In this document: positions 33,849-42,201 of the stretch, in pieces
Layout of the letters: every line of letters begins with the position of its first letter
Numbering within the stretch: position 1 is the first letter of the stretch
From: Streptacidiphilus sp. P02-A3a
GTDB taxonomy: Bacteria > Actinomycetota > Actinomycetes > Streptomycetales > Streptomycetaceae
DNA: 64,000 nucleotides
NCBI RefSeq assembly: GCF_014084105.1
Contig: NZ_CP048289.1
Location: forward strand, 3,295,922 to 3,359,921
Reading direction: 5' to 3'
Notes under the pieces: generated by a model
Told to the model about the DNA's origin: nothing
Database searches by the model: none
Seen by the model: only the letters and a program-made list of their open reading frames with translations
Made by a program: the position numbers and the translations under genes

Positions 33849-35041
33849 CAGCGCCCCACCGGCAGGGGTAGGCGGGCCGTCACGCGGAAGCCGCCTTCGG
33901 GACGCGGTTCGGCGCTGAAGTCTCCGTGCAGCAGGCTGACGCGCTCGCGCATCCCGACGAGGCCGAAGCCGGTGCCCGCAGTGTTTGCGCCGCGGCCATG
34001 CCCGCTGTCGAGGATTTCGATGGCCAGTTCCTCGTCTCGGTGGTCGATGGACACCTGACAGGATCCGGTTCCGGCATGGCGGACCACATTGGTGACCGAC
34101 TCCTGGATGATGCGGTAGGCCGACAGGTCGATGTCCACAGGAAGCGGGCGCCGCTCCCCGAGCCATTTCACCTCGACGCGCACGCCTGCGGCGGTCGTTG
34201 CCGCGGCCAGCTGCTCGACGTCGGCTAGGCCCGACGCCGGGCCTGACGGCGCAGGCTCCGGTTGGGCGTCGCGGAGCGCGCCGAGCATCCGGCGCAGGCC
34301 CGCGAGCGTTTCGCGGCTGGCGGTCTCGACGGCCACCATCGCGCTGCGCGCCCGGGCCGGCTGGGTGTCCAGGACACGGCTTGCCGCACCGGACTGCAGG
34401 GCGATGATGCCGATGCTGTGCGCGACCATGTCGTGCAGCTCGCGGGCGATCCGGAGCCGTTCGGCGGTGACCGCCTGGGCCGCGACCTGGGCGTGCAGCC
34501 TCTGGGCGTAGTCGCGGCTCTGCCGCATCGAATTGCCCACCAGCCAGGCGACCAGCGCCGTCAGGGCGACGGCCAACAGCTCGGTGGTGCCGTTGGGAAT
34601 CGCGAACGGCACATGGGCCAGCGCGTAGCCGAGCAGCACGCCGAGGGCCAGGGCGGCGGTGGCGATCGAGGTCGCGCGCGGTCGGGTGGCGGCGATGAAG
34701 TACAAGGCGACGTCGACCGCCAGGAACTGCAGGAAGTTGATCTGCGTCGAATCCAGTGCCACCGCCGCGGCGGCCGAACCGGCGAGCAGCAGGACAAGAG
34801 CCGGCAGCGGTTGTCGGTGTAGCAGGCTGCTGCCAGCCAGCGCCAAAACGGTGGCCAGTGCCAGGCCCGGCCAGGACAGCTGTGCGGGGGCCCATCCTCT
34901 CCAGACGCGTTCGAAGGGGGAGGGTTCTGGTGGAAGCGCGAACGTGATGATCGAGTACAAGGTGGCCGCCCCCCAGGCCAGGGCCGTCCACGCGCCTGCG
35001 GGAACACGTTTGAGCAGGGGCAGAGGCGGTGTGGCTGGCAT
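33848..35041 (-). CDS. membrane sensor histidine kinase (HisKA_3 type)
   Basis: 397 residues. About five to six hydrophobic helices fill residues ~15-170 (AWTALAWGAATLYSIITF, LALATVLALAG, LPALVLLLAGSAAAAVAL, AVDVALYFIAA). The dimerisation/phosphoacceptor helix is ERLRIARELHDMVAHSIGIIALQ with the His in ELHD. The ATP-binding domain has SAYRIIQESVTNVVRHAG (N box) and DSGHGRGANTAGTGFGLVGMRERV (G boxes). There is no extracytoplasmic sensing domain, so it is an intramembrane-sensing kinase of the kind often paired with drug or peptide exporters. It is divergent from the ABC genes. Confidence 0.94.
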   Translation of the reverse strand: MPATPPLPLLKRVPAGAWTALAWGAATLYSIITFALPPEPSPFERVWRGWAPAQLSWPGLALATVLALAGSSLLHRQPLPALVLLLAGSAAAAVALDSTQINFLQFLAVDVALYFIAATRPRATSIATAALALGVLLGYALAHVPFAIPNGTTELLAVALTALVAWLVGNSMRQSRDYAQRLHAQVAAQAVTAERLRIARELHDMVAHSIGIIALQSGAASRVLDTQPARARSAMVAVETASRETLAGLRRMLGALRDAQPEPAPSGPASGLADVEQLAAATTAAGVRVEVKWLGERRPLPVDIDLSAYRIIQESVTNVVRHAGTGSCQVSIDHRDEELAIEILDSGHGRGANTAGTGFGLVGMRERVSLLHGDFSAEPRPEGGFRVTARLPLPVGR

Positions 35042-35073
35042 GTGCCGATCGTGTCATGTGATCCTCCCCGAGG

Positions 35074-35139
35074 CATCGGACCCAGGTTGTACAACCATGG
35101 TCGACAGACGCTCTCGCGAGTGTCATCGGGGGTCCGATG
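35074..35139. promoter_or_regulatory. nested inverted repeats between kinase and ABC exporter genes
   Basis: The perfect 12-bp palindrome GGTTGTACAACC lies at 35085-35096. It is flanked by a perfect 10-bp inverted repeat, CATCGGACCC (35074-35083) and GGGTCCGATG (35130-35139). All lie in the 132-base divergent region, the natural place for the response regulator to bind. Confidence 0.6.
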
Positions 35140-35173
35140 ACGTGCGGTGGCCGCCCAGGGCACGGTTGGCCGG

Positions 35174-36085
35174 GTGATCGAAATCAACGGACTGACGAAG
35201 CATTACGGAAAGACCACCGCCGTCAACGGCCTGACGTTCACGGTGCGACCCGGGCATGTCACCGGGTTCCTGGGCCCCAACGGGGCCGGTAAGAGCACCA
35301 CCTTGCGGATGATCCTGGGGCTGAACGAACCCACCAGCGGGACCGTCACCGTCCAGGGACACCGGTTCCGCGACCATCGGCGCGGACTGCGTCATGTCGG
35401 CGCGCTCCTGGACGCGGGCGACGTCCACGGCGGCCGCAGCGCGGCCGCCCACCTGATCCCCCTGGCCCGAAGCAACCGTATTCCACTGCGCCGGGTCGAG
35501 GAGGTCCTGGAGCAGGTGGGGCTGGCCGAGGTGGCCCGTCGCCGGGTCGGCGGGTTCTCCCTGGGGATGAGGCAGCGCCTGGGCATCGCCGCCGCACTGC
35601 TGGGCGATCCGCCGGTGCTGCTGTTCGACGAGCCGATCAACGGCCTGGACCCGGAAGGGGTGCGGTGGGTGCGCGGCCTGTTCCGCCGCCTGGCCGCCGA
35701 AGGGCGCACGGTGCTCGTCTCCAGCCACATGATGAGGGAGATGGAGAACATCGCCGACCAGCTTGTCGTCATCGGCCGCGGCGAGCTGATCGCCGCCGAG
35801 AGCCTCACCCGGTTCGCCGCCCGCGCCACCCGGCCAAGCGTGACCCTGCGCACCCCGGACCCGGCCGCGCTGACAGCCGCGCTCACCGGCGAGGGCGCGT
35901 CCGTGCGCGCGGAAGGCGACGGGACGCTCACGGTGACCGCACTGAGCGCGGCCCGCATCGGCGAGATCGCCCTCCAGCACCGGATCCTGCTGCAGGAGCT
36001 GGCCGCCCACACCGCCTCCCTGGAGGAGGCGTTCATGGACCTGACCGCCCACAGCGTCGAATACCTCGCCGGAGACCCCCGATGA
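35174..36085 (+). CDS. ABC transporter ATP-binding protein (exporter type)
   Basis: 303 residues from GTG 35174 (MIEINGLTKHYG); the frame is open a little further upstream but the fold begins here. Walker A is GPNGAGKSTT, the signature is FSLGMRQRLGIAAALL, and Walker B is PPVLLFDEPINGLDPEG, followed by VLVSSHMMREM. The C-terminal ~80 residues resemble the extension of bacitracin/lantibiotic-type exporter ATPases. It energises the permease encoded by the next gene, with which it overlaps (ATGA). The neighbouring two-component system suggests antibiotic or envelope-stress response. Confidence 0.95.
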   Translation: MIEINGLTKHYGKTTAVNGLTFTVRPGHVTGFLGPNGAGKSTTLRMILGLNEPTSGTVTVQGHRFRDHRRGLRHVGALLDAGDVHGGRSAAAHLIPLARSNRIPLRRVEEVLEQVGLAEVARRRVGGFSLGMRQRLGIAAALLGDPPVLLFDEPINGLDPEGVRWVRGLFRRLAAEGRTVLVSSHMMREMENIADQLVVIGRGELIAAESLTRFAARATRPSVTLRTPDPAALTAALTGEGASVRAEGDGTLTVTALSAARIGEIALQHRILLQELAAHTASLEEAFMDLTAHSVEYLAGDPR

Positions 36086-36936
36086 CCACACTTGCCACAC
36101 CCCCGCTCACCACCGTTCCCGACAGCGAGCCGCGGGCCCGATTCCGCGACCTTCTCGCCGCGGAGTGGAGCAAACTGTGGTCCCTGCGTTCGACCCCCTG
36201 GGCCTTGGGGCTCAGCGCACTGGCCATTCTCGGGATGAATGTGAACGGCGCCGCCGCCGACTACAACAACTGGCCCCGCTACAACGCCGGCATCCGAGCC
36301 CTGTTCGTGCCGGTCTGGGCGATGCGGGACGCCTTCAACAACAACGCCGCCATGATCGTCATGCTTGTATCCGGCAGCATCGGCGCCATCACGATCGTCA
36401 GTGAGTACTCCAGCGGACTGATCCGCACCACCTTCGCGGCCGTCCCCGACCGTCGCTCGCTGGTGGCCGCCAAGGTGGCCGTCGTCACCGTGGTCATGCT
36501 CGCCTACGGCTCGCTCACCGCAGCCAGCTCCTTCGGCCTCACCCAGGCCATCCTGTCCGGGCGGCACATCGGCCTGTCGATCAGCTACCCAGGCGCACTG
36601 CAGGCCGTCGCGGCCTCCGCCCTGCTCGCACCGGTGAGCGCACTCGTCGGCATGGGCATCGGCGCCCTCATCCGGCACAGCGCGACCACCATGGTCACCA
36701 CCAGCCTGGTGCTGATCCTGCTGCCGAGCTTCTTCACCGACAGCCATCGCTGGACCGCCGACCTCGACCACGCCATGCCCCACAACGCATGGCAACGCCT
36801 GGTCAATGTGGACTACGCACCCTTCGGCCCGGTCCACTACCCGGCGGCGACCGCCGGGGCATGGATCGTATTCGCGGCCTGGCCACTCCTCGCGGCAATC
36901 ATCGCCATGGTCGTCGTACACCGCCGCGACCTGTGA
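36082..36936 (+). CDS. ABC-2-type transporter permease
   Basis: 284 residues with about six membrane helices: PWALGLSALAILGMNV, AMIVMLVSGSIGAITIV, VAVVTVVMLAYGSLTAA, ALLAPVSALVGMGIGALI, MVTTSLVLILLPSFF and GAWIVFAAWPLLAAIIAMVVV. An amphipathic N-terminus (FRDLLAAEWSKLWSLRSTPW) is typical of ABC-2 permeases. ATG 36082 overlaps the ATPase stop. The two proteins form an efflux pump; the cargo is unknown. Confidence 0.92.
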   Translation: MTTLATPPLTTVPDSEPRARFRDLLAAEWSKLWSLRSTPWALGLSALAILGMNVNGAAADYNNWPRYNAGIRALFVPVWAMRDAFNNNAAMIVMLVSGSIGAITIVSEYSSGLIRTTFAAVPDRRSLVAAKVAVVTVVMLAYGSLTAASSFGLTQAILSGRHIGLSISYPGALQAVAASALLAPVSALVGMGIGALIRHSATTMVTTSLVLILLPSFFTDSHRWTADLDHAMPHNAWQRLVNVDYAPFGPVHYPAATAGAWIVFAAWPLLAAIIAMVVVHRRDL

Positions 36937-36974
36937 ACGGAAAGGGCGATCTATGACCCCAGTCGCAACGTAGT

Positions 36975-37433
36975 TCAGGACTTCGTGGCGGTGGTCCTCT
37001 TCGGCTGGCGGGGGACAGTCTTCTCGCGGGCGTCGTAGAGCTGCTGGGCGAGCGCGGCCCGGTCCGGCGTAAGCCGGGCTCGGCGGCCTCCGACCCGGCC
37101 ACGGGCCCGTGCCGAGGCGAGCCCGTCGTTCGTGTTCGCCACGATCAACTCGCGCTGCAGTTCGGCGAGCACCGAGAGCATGCCGAACATGGCACGGCCC
37201 TCGATGGTCGCGGTGTCGATGCCCTGCTCGATGACGTGCGGGCCGATACCGCGCACGCGGAGCTCGGCGCCGAGGGTCACCAGGTGCAGCACGGAGCGGG
37301 ACAGCCGGTCGAGCCGGGTGATCTTCAGGCCGTCGCCGTCGCCGTCGCGTAGGAGCTGCGGCACGAGGTCTAGCTCGGGGCGGGACGCCGCCGCCCCGCT
37401 GGCGGTGTCGAGGTGGATGTTGCGGTGGCCCGA
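36975..37433 (-). pseudogene. serine recombinase (resolvase/invertase) fragment
   Basis: About 150 residues match the middle of Tn3-type resolvases: HLDTASGAAASRPELDLVPQLLRDGDGDGLKITRLDRLSRSVLHLVTLGAELRVRGIG, EQGIDTATIEGRAMFGMLSVLAELQRELI and SARARGRVGGRRARL. The N-terminal segment with the catalytic Ser (YxRVS) is missing: the similarity stops where the inverted-repeat element at 37434-37525 begins. The C-terminal DNA-binding helix-turn-helix is also missing. It is probably the resolvase of the same decayed Tn3-family transposon as the remnant at 31465. Confidence 0.8.
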
Positions 37434-37525
37434 GGGCCTGTCTTTCGGATCACGTCGGGCGGTCGACGCCGGGGGACGCACCCCGACGCCGCCCACTATC
37501 CAACGTGATCCGAAAGACCGGGCCC
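37434..37525. mobile_element. 92-bp MITE-like inverted-repeat element
   Basis: The ends are inverted: GGGCC plus GTCTTTCGGATCACGT on the left (37434-37455) and the reverse complement of the same 16 bases plus GGCCC on the right (37503-37525). The inside is also partly self-complementary (GGGCGG...GGGG against CCCC...CCGCCC). There is no coding capacity. It sits exactly at the broken N-terminal end of the resolvase fragment and its right end touches the stop codon of the PLC gene. No convincing target duplication is seen, though TA/GA flank the ends. Confidence 0.65.
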
Positions 37526-38592
37526 TAGCCCCGGGCGAGCTGCTCGCCGAGGACGGCCGGCAGCCCGGTCCAGTCGCAGGAGACGAAGGAGGCGTGGTCG
37601 GCCGCGAGTTGCGCGACCCGGGCCTCGGCGTCGGCCTGGGCCGGAGCCGTGTCCGACAGCGTCGGGGTCACGTTCTCGGCGTCGGTCATGACCAGCAGGT
37701 AGTGGTTGGTGTCGTACCAGGAGGTGTCGATGCCGCCGTCGACGAACGCGCTGGCGTCGCCGTCGAAGACGACGAACCACGGGCGCAGCGAGGCGTCCGG
37801 GTAGCGGGTGCGCGGGTCACCGGAGGACGCGCCGAGGACGGAGGGGAAGATCTGCGCCTGGCCGAGGTTGCCGGCGGCCTGGAGACCGGCCAGGTACTGC
37901 GCGTACTCGGTGTCGGTCCACAGGTGGTCGAAGGGGTTGTCCATCTCGAAGGTGCCCGGGATGGCCTCCAGGATGACCTTGCCGGCCAGCGCGGCCCGCG
38001 AGGGCCAGTTGTCCGCCTTCGCGGCGGCGTCCAGGGTCGGGTAGCTGCCGAGCAGGTCTGCCGGGCGGAAGACGTCCGAGCCGAGGTGGGCGGCGACCAG
38101 GGCGTCGAGTTGGGCCGGACCGAGGTTGTCGGTCGCGTCGAATCCCGCCTTCATCTCCAGCTTGATCATGATCGGCGGGTGGCCCGGGTGGGCGGCCAGC
38201 CAGATCCGGATGTCGTCCAGGCAGCTGCCCAGGTCCTTGTTGGCGCTGCCCTGGTAGAGGTCCGCGGCGCTGGAGGCGTCGACGCAGTTGTTCTTGTTGC
38301 CCAGCGGCTCGGAGTGGCTGACCTTCCACTCATGGGTGAACGGGTCGACCCAGGTGTCCAGTTCGATCAGCGACGCCCCGGTGTCGAGGGCGTTGGCGAG
38401 GAAGGGGAACTGGGTGGTGTCGTCGTAGGTGTTGTGGATGCCGACCGAGGTCCCCTGGGCGAGGGACAGACCACTGGTGTCGGCGGAAGCCGGTGCCACC
38501 GACAGCGGCAGCACGCAGGCGACCGCGGCCAGTAGGACGAGTACGGCGCGCAGCGGCCGGACGCGGCGGGGAGCGCGGGTCGTACGGGGCAT
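37525..38592 (-). CDS. secreted phosphatidylinositol-specific phospholipase C-like phosphodiesterase
   Basis: 355 residues from ATG 38592, chosen because GGAGG lies 8 bases upstream; ATG 38637 is in frame but less likely. The signal peptide is basic then hydrophobic (RPLRAVLVLLAAVACVLPLSVAPASA). The PLC-X-like barrel shows GTSVGIHNTYDD (first catalytic His), ASLIELDTWVDP (metal-binding Glu/Asp), EWKVSHSEP (second His) and HPPIMIKLEMKAGFD. Such enzymes cleave phosphoinositides or related phosphodiesters outside the cell; the calcium-dependent PI-PLC-C1 group fits best. Its stop codon coincides with the edge of the inverted-repeat element, so the last residues may have been altered by insertion. 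Confidence 0.85.
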   Translation of the reverse strand: MPRTTRAPRRVRPLRAVLVLLAAVACVLPLSVAPASADTSGLSLAQGTSVGIHNTYDDTTQFPFLANALDTGASLIELDTWVDPFTHEWKVSHSEPLGNKNNCVDASSAADLYQGSANKDLGSCLDDIRIWLAAHPGHPPIMIKLEMKAGFDATDNLGPAQLDALVAAHLGSDVFRPADLLGSYPTLDAAAKADNWPSRAALAGKVILEAIPGTFEMDNPFDHLWTDTEYAQYLAGLQAAGNLGQAQIFPSVLGASSGDPRTRYPDASLRPWFVVFDGDASAFVDGGIDTSWYDTNHYLLVMTDAENVTPTLSDTAPAQADAEARVAQLAADHASFVSCDWTGLPAVLGEQLARG

Positions 38593-38755
38593 GGGGAGGT
38601 CCTCCGTTGCCATGGGCGAATGGTTAGTCATGTACACGCGATAAGGCTAGAGAGCGCTCACAGACACCGCGTGACGGAATGCCGAACACAGGAAACACAT
38701 GGCTCCACCTGAGAGTGCCGCCGGCCCACCGACAGCCCGCCGGACCGCCCGACAT

Positions 38756-38787
38756 CCCCACGAATACCCCCAACTCCCCCCGCCCCC
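38756..38787 (-). other. G-quadruplex-type G-tract cluster in the PLC upstream region
   Basis: The minus strand has four runs of 4-6 G within 32 bases (the plus strand reads CCCC, CCCCC, CCCCCC, CCCCC). It lies in the 376-base gap between the PLC and STAND genes. The plus strand of this gap is strongly C-rich and G-poor. Apart from the AGGGGG ribosome site at 38959 and a TTGACA at 38939, no other signal is clear there. Confidence 0.45.
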
Positions 38788-38968
38788 AAGCCAAACCCAC
38801 CGCACGCACCATCACCGCGAACCCCTGGCCGACGAGTTCGAGCGACCCGGTCCGGCCCGACCGCCCGCCCCCCCGCGCGGAGGGCAAAGGTGCCACTTCT
38901 ACCGAATTCGGCACCTGGAGGCCGCGAAGCGGCATAGATTTGACACAGGGTGATCAACAGGGGGTGCC

Positions 38969-41659
38969 ATGGGGCGTGATCTGCGGGCGGTGTTCGGCTC
39001 GAACGACCGGGGGTTGACCGCCGATGAGGTCTTCGCCAACCGCCAGGCCCAGTGGCAGGCCGTCCTGGCTGCTCTGGCCGAGCACATCGGACGGATCACC
39101 GCGCCGGGTTTCGACGTGGAGGACCTGGAAGCCCCACGCCACAACGTCCTGGTGTTCCACGGCATCGGCGGGATCGGCAAGAGCACGCTCTCTCGCACGA
39201 TCGAGGCGTCACTGGCCGACAGCGCCCACCGCCCGCCACAGTGGGCGCAGTTGTCGTGGCCGCAGGGCCGGGTGCTACCGATCCGGATCGACCTCGCCCG
39301 CTCCGCCGGTGTCTCGTTCGAGCACGTGGTGCTGTCGATCCGGCTCGCGCTGGCCACGCTCGGACGGCCGATGCCGGCGTTCGACCTGGCCCTGCACCGC
39401 TACTGGGAGCGCCAGCACCCGGGCGAGCCGCTGGAGGACCACCTGCGGCGCAGCAGCGGCGTGTTCGCCCGGTTCAGTGCGGCGGTGGACCTGCCGGAGC
39501 AGCTGCGGTCCGGGCTGGGGGACGTCGCCCAGGCGCTGCTGCTGCCCGGCACGGTGGGGACGGTGGTCGGATCGGTGACCGGGGCGCTGGTACGGGCGCT
39601 GCGCGAGCACCGCTCCTCGGTGCGGGCGCTGGCGGGGTGCGCCCGACTGGCGGACCTGCTGGAGGCCGAGCCGGACCTGGAGATGCTCTCCTACACCGCG
39701 CACCTGCTCGCCTGGGACCTCGCGCAGTCGGGCGGTGACCACCCGGTGGTGCCGGTCATCCTGCTGGACACCTGGGAGGACGTCGGCGACCGCACCCACC
39801 GGGACCTGGAACGGCTGCTGCAGCGCGTCGTCTGGCTGATGCCGAACGCCCTGTTCCTGGTCACTGGCCGCAACCGGCTGCAGTGGGCCGACCGCGGCCT
39901 GAGCGGCCAGCTCGACTGGACCGGCCCGACCGCCTGGCCGGGACTGGCCCCGCACGGCGGCTCCCGCCGCCGGTCGGCCACGGCCGCGAGGCAGATCCTG
40001 ATCGGCGACCTCGCGCCGCCGGACTGCGACGACTACCTCGCCCGCCGACTGACCCACGACGGACAGCCGCTGATCGGCGCGGACATCCGCCGCGTCATCA
40101 CCGAGCGCTCCCACGGCCTGCCGCTGTACCTGGACCTGTCGGTCGGCCGCTTCCTGGAGCTCCGCCGCACCGGCCGCGCCCCGGAGGCCGCCGACTTCGA
40201 CCACGACTTCCCCGCGCTGATCGCCCGCACCCTGCGGGACCTGTCCGAACCCGAACGCGACGTGCTGCGGTCAGCTGCCCTGCTGGACGCGTTCTCGGTC
40301 GCCCTGGCCACCGACGCGGCCGGGCTTGACCGCGAAGCCGCCGCCGCCCGCCTGGTCGAGCGCCCCTTCGTGCTGGAGGACCCCACCGCCCCGCTCTGGC
40401 CCTACCACCTGCACCAGGCCGTCCGCGCGGCGATCCGCCACGCCGCGGACCCCGCCGACGACCACTGGACCCACCGCGACTGGACCCGCGCCGCCAGCCG
40501 CGCCTTCCACGCCATAGGGGCCCAGTTCGCCCGCACCCCGCACGACCGCACCACCGTCGTCGCCTGCCTGCGCCAGGGCCTGCGCCTGGCCCGTGACTAC
40601 AGCCTGCCCCTGGACTGGCTCACCGACGCCGCGCTGGCCTATGTCGCCGACTCCGTCTGGGAGCCCCTCGCCCCGCCCGGCGTCGCCGGCGCCGCCTCCG
40701 GACGCCTGCGCACCGCCGCCGACGCGCTCGTGGAGACCCTCAGCGCCCTCGCCCGCCGTCAGCACGAGCATCGTGAACACACCGCGACCCGGCTCGCCGC
40801 CGTCGTCGACACCGGCCTGCTGCCCGCCGTCGTGGACGACATGGCCGTGTACTACCTGGCCAAGGCCCAGCGCGACCTGGGTCGCAGCGAGGCCTCCCGG
40901 CACGGCATGAGCCGGGTCGTGGCCGGGGGCGGCCGGTTCGCGCCGGCCGCCCGGCGCGGCCTGGCACACCTGGCCCGCCTCGCGGGCGACTTCCCCACCG
41001 CCCTGGCCACCGCCCGCACCCTGGGCTGGGAAGGGCGCCACTACCGGGTCCTGGGCGAAGTCTGGTGGCCCCAGGGCGAGGTCGCCCGCGCGGCGGAGGC
41101 CTTCGCCGCCGCGCGCGCCGAAGCCGAACAGCACGCCGTCACCGGCGAGGCCGCCACCGCCCAGAGCATGCGCGCCCTGGTCCTCGCCTTCCTCGACCCC
41201 GACCAGGCCGACGCGGAGATCGAGCTGGCCACGACCCTGCTGCTCCAGGTCGACCTGCGGGCCACCGCCCTCACCACCCGGATCGCCGCCCTGGTCCGCG
41301 ACGCCGGACAACCCGGCACCGACTTCGACCACCGCGTCCGGGCCCTGCGCACCGAGATCACCGCCGCGGGGCTGCCCGCAGCCGAAGCCACGCTCCAGCT
41401 CGCGGTCTGCTTCCACCGTGCCGTCCTGGACACCGGTACGGACACGGCCACCGATCCGGACCTGGACATCGCCCTCACCCGTCTGCGGGAACTGACCCGC
41501 AGCGGCGGCTACGCCTACTACACCGACATCGCCCACTTCATGGCCGCCCGCCCACTGCCACCCGAGCTCGCCCCACCCACCCGGTGGCTCGACCCGCAGC
41601 ACCTCACCCGCGACCGCTGGCGGACCCTGGTCACCAGCCGCCGTCACCGTCAGCCCTGA
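38969..41659 (+). CDS. STAND-type NTPase with helical-repeat C-terminus
   Basis: 896 residues. After ~60 N-terminal residues with no recognised effector domain, a P-loop GIGGIGKST occurs at residues 65-73, Walker B VVPVILLDTWED near 260-271, and a sensor-1-type ALFLVTGRNRLQW near 294-306, then SHGLPLYLDLSVGRFLEL, the GLPL motif of NB-ARC/STAND proteins. From ~480 to the end the sequence is Ala/Arg/Leu-rich and helical, consistent with TPR-like repeats (KAQRDLGRSEASRHGMSRVV, GEVARAAEAFAAARAEAEQ). STAND NTPases act as ligand-triggered oligomerising switches in signalling or phage defence; which applies here is unknown. The start follows CAGGGGG. It is convergent with tatA, 8 bases apart. Confidence 0.8.
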   Translation: MGRDLRAVFGSNDRGLTADEVFANRQAQWQAVLAALAEHIGRITAPGFDVEDLEAPRHNVLVFHGIGGIGKSTLSRTIEASLADSAHRPPQWAQLSWPQGRVLPIRIDLARSAGVSFEHVVLSIRLALATLGRPMPAFDLALHRYWERQHPGEPLEDHLRRSSGVFARFSAAVDLPEQLRSGLGDVAQALLLPGTVGTVVGSVTGALVRALREHRSSVRALAGCARLADLLEAEPDLEMLSYTAHLLAWDLAQSGGDHPVVPVILLDTWEDVGDRTHRDLERLLQRVVWLMPNALFLVTGRNRLQWADRGLSGQLDWTGPTAWPGLAPHGGSRRRSATAARQILIGDLAPPDCDDYLARRLTHDGQPLIGADIRRVITERSHGLPLYLDLSVGRFLELRRTGRAPEAADFDHDFPALIARTLRDLSEPERDVLRSAALLDAFSVALATDAAGLDREAAAARLVERPFVLEDPTAPLWPYHLHQAVRAAIRHAADPADDHWTHRDWTRAASRAFHAIGAQFARTPHDRTTVVACLRQGLRLARDYSLPLDWLTDAALAYVADSVWEPLAPPGVAGAASGRLRTAADALVETLSALARRQHEHREHTATRLAAVVDTGLLPAVVDDMAVYYLAKAQRDLGRSEASRHGMSRVVAGGGRFAPAARRGLAHLARLAGDFPTALATARTLGWEGRHYRVLGEVWWPQGEVARAAEAFAAARAEAEQHAVTGEAATAQSMRALVLAFLDPDQADAEIELATTLLLQVDLRATALTTRIAALVRDAGQPGTDFDHRVRALRTEITAAGLPAAEATLQLAVCFHRAVLDTGTDTATDPDLDIALTRLRELTRSGGYAYYTDIAHFMAARPLPPELAPPTRWLDPQHLTRDRWRTLVTSRRHRQP

Positions 41660-41667
41660 CCCGCGTG

Positions 41668-41931
41668 CTACGGCCTGGCGGGGGTCTCGGGGTGGGGGAG
41701 GGGCGGGGTCCGGGTGGGCTCGGGGGTGGGGGGCTGGATGGTCCTGGGGGGCTGTGCGGGGCCCTCCGGGGTGGTGCTGGGGGCGTCCGCCTTCATCGCG
41801 CCCATCTCGGACTTGAGGATGCGCAGCGACTTCCCCAGGGCCCGGGCGGAGTCGGGTAGGCGCTTGGCTCCGAAGAGGAGCAGGACGACGACTGCCAGGA
41901 TGATGATTTCCAGTCCGCGGTTCTCCAGCAC
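41668..41931 (-). CDS. tatA: TatA/E-family twin-arginine translocase subunit
   Basis: 87 residues: a short N-terminus, one membrane helix ([37 protein letters not shown]) with the FGxxxLP hinge, an amphipathic helix, and a Pro/Thr-rich tail. TatA forms the size-variable pore for folded Tat substrates. This is one of two TatA-like genes in the window, both beside predicted Tat substrates. It is transcribed away from the ferritin-like genes, with a SigK-like promoter motif about 50 bases upstream. Confidence 0.92.
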   Translation of the reverse strand: MLENRGLEIIILAVVVLLLFGAKRLPDSARALGKSLRILKSEMGAMKADAPSTTPEGPAQPPRTIQPPTPEPTRTPPLPHPETPARP

Positions 41932-41984
41932 GGGGCTGCCTCTTCCACTGCTTCAGTGCGCCACCGGGACGGTGCGCTCGTGGT

Positions 41985-42012
41985 ACTTCGTCGCTGACGG
42001 CGCGCCGGACGG
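41985..42012 (-). promoter_or_regulatory. candidate SigK-type ECF promoter of tatA
   Basis: On the minus strand CCGTCC (42012-42007), 16 bases, CGAAGT (41990-41985). The layout is the same as the motifs found at the sigK-like gene. It lies about 55 bases before the tatA start. Confidence 0.5.
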
Positions 42013-42103
42013 GTCGATGACCGCACGTGTGCCACCGAACAGGTGAAGACAGCGCGGATCGCGGCCTCGTTCGAGTGATGTCGGGTTTATCTGGCGATCG
42101 GAC

Positions 42104-42132
42104 CAATCCGTGGGGTGGTTCGGTGCCGAAGC
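42104..42132 (+). promoter_or_regulatory. candidate SigK-type ECF promoter of the ferritin-like operon
   Basis: CAATCC (42104-42109), 17 bases, CGAAGC (42127-42132), about 70 bases before the first ferritin-like gene. It is a weaker match than the three other copies. The rest of the 270-base divergent region shows no other promoter-like element. Confidence 0.4.
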
Positions 42133-42201
42133 AGGTGTCAGAAGGTACCGCCGGGAGGCTGGTACGCCACCGGTTGGATGACCTTGTGATGGAGATGGGG
42201 C

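Noticed and set aside
38624-38935. A 103-codon minus-strand frame in the PLC-STAND gap
   Set aside because: Composition is driven by the G-rich strand; no ribosome site or similarity, and it overlaps the likely PLC promoter region.
38969-41931. STAND NTPase and tatA as one defence operon
   Set aside because: They are convergent, 8 bases apart, and tatA fits the SigK module by promoter motif and neighbours.
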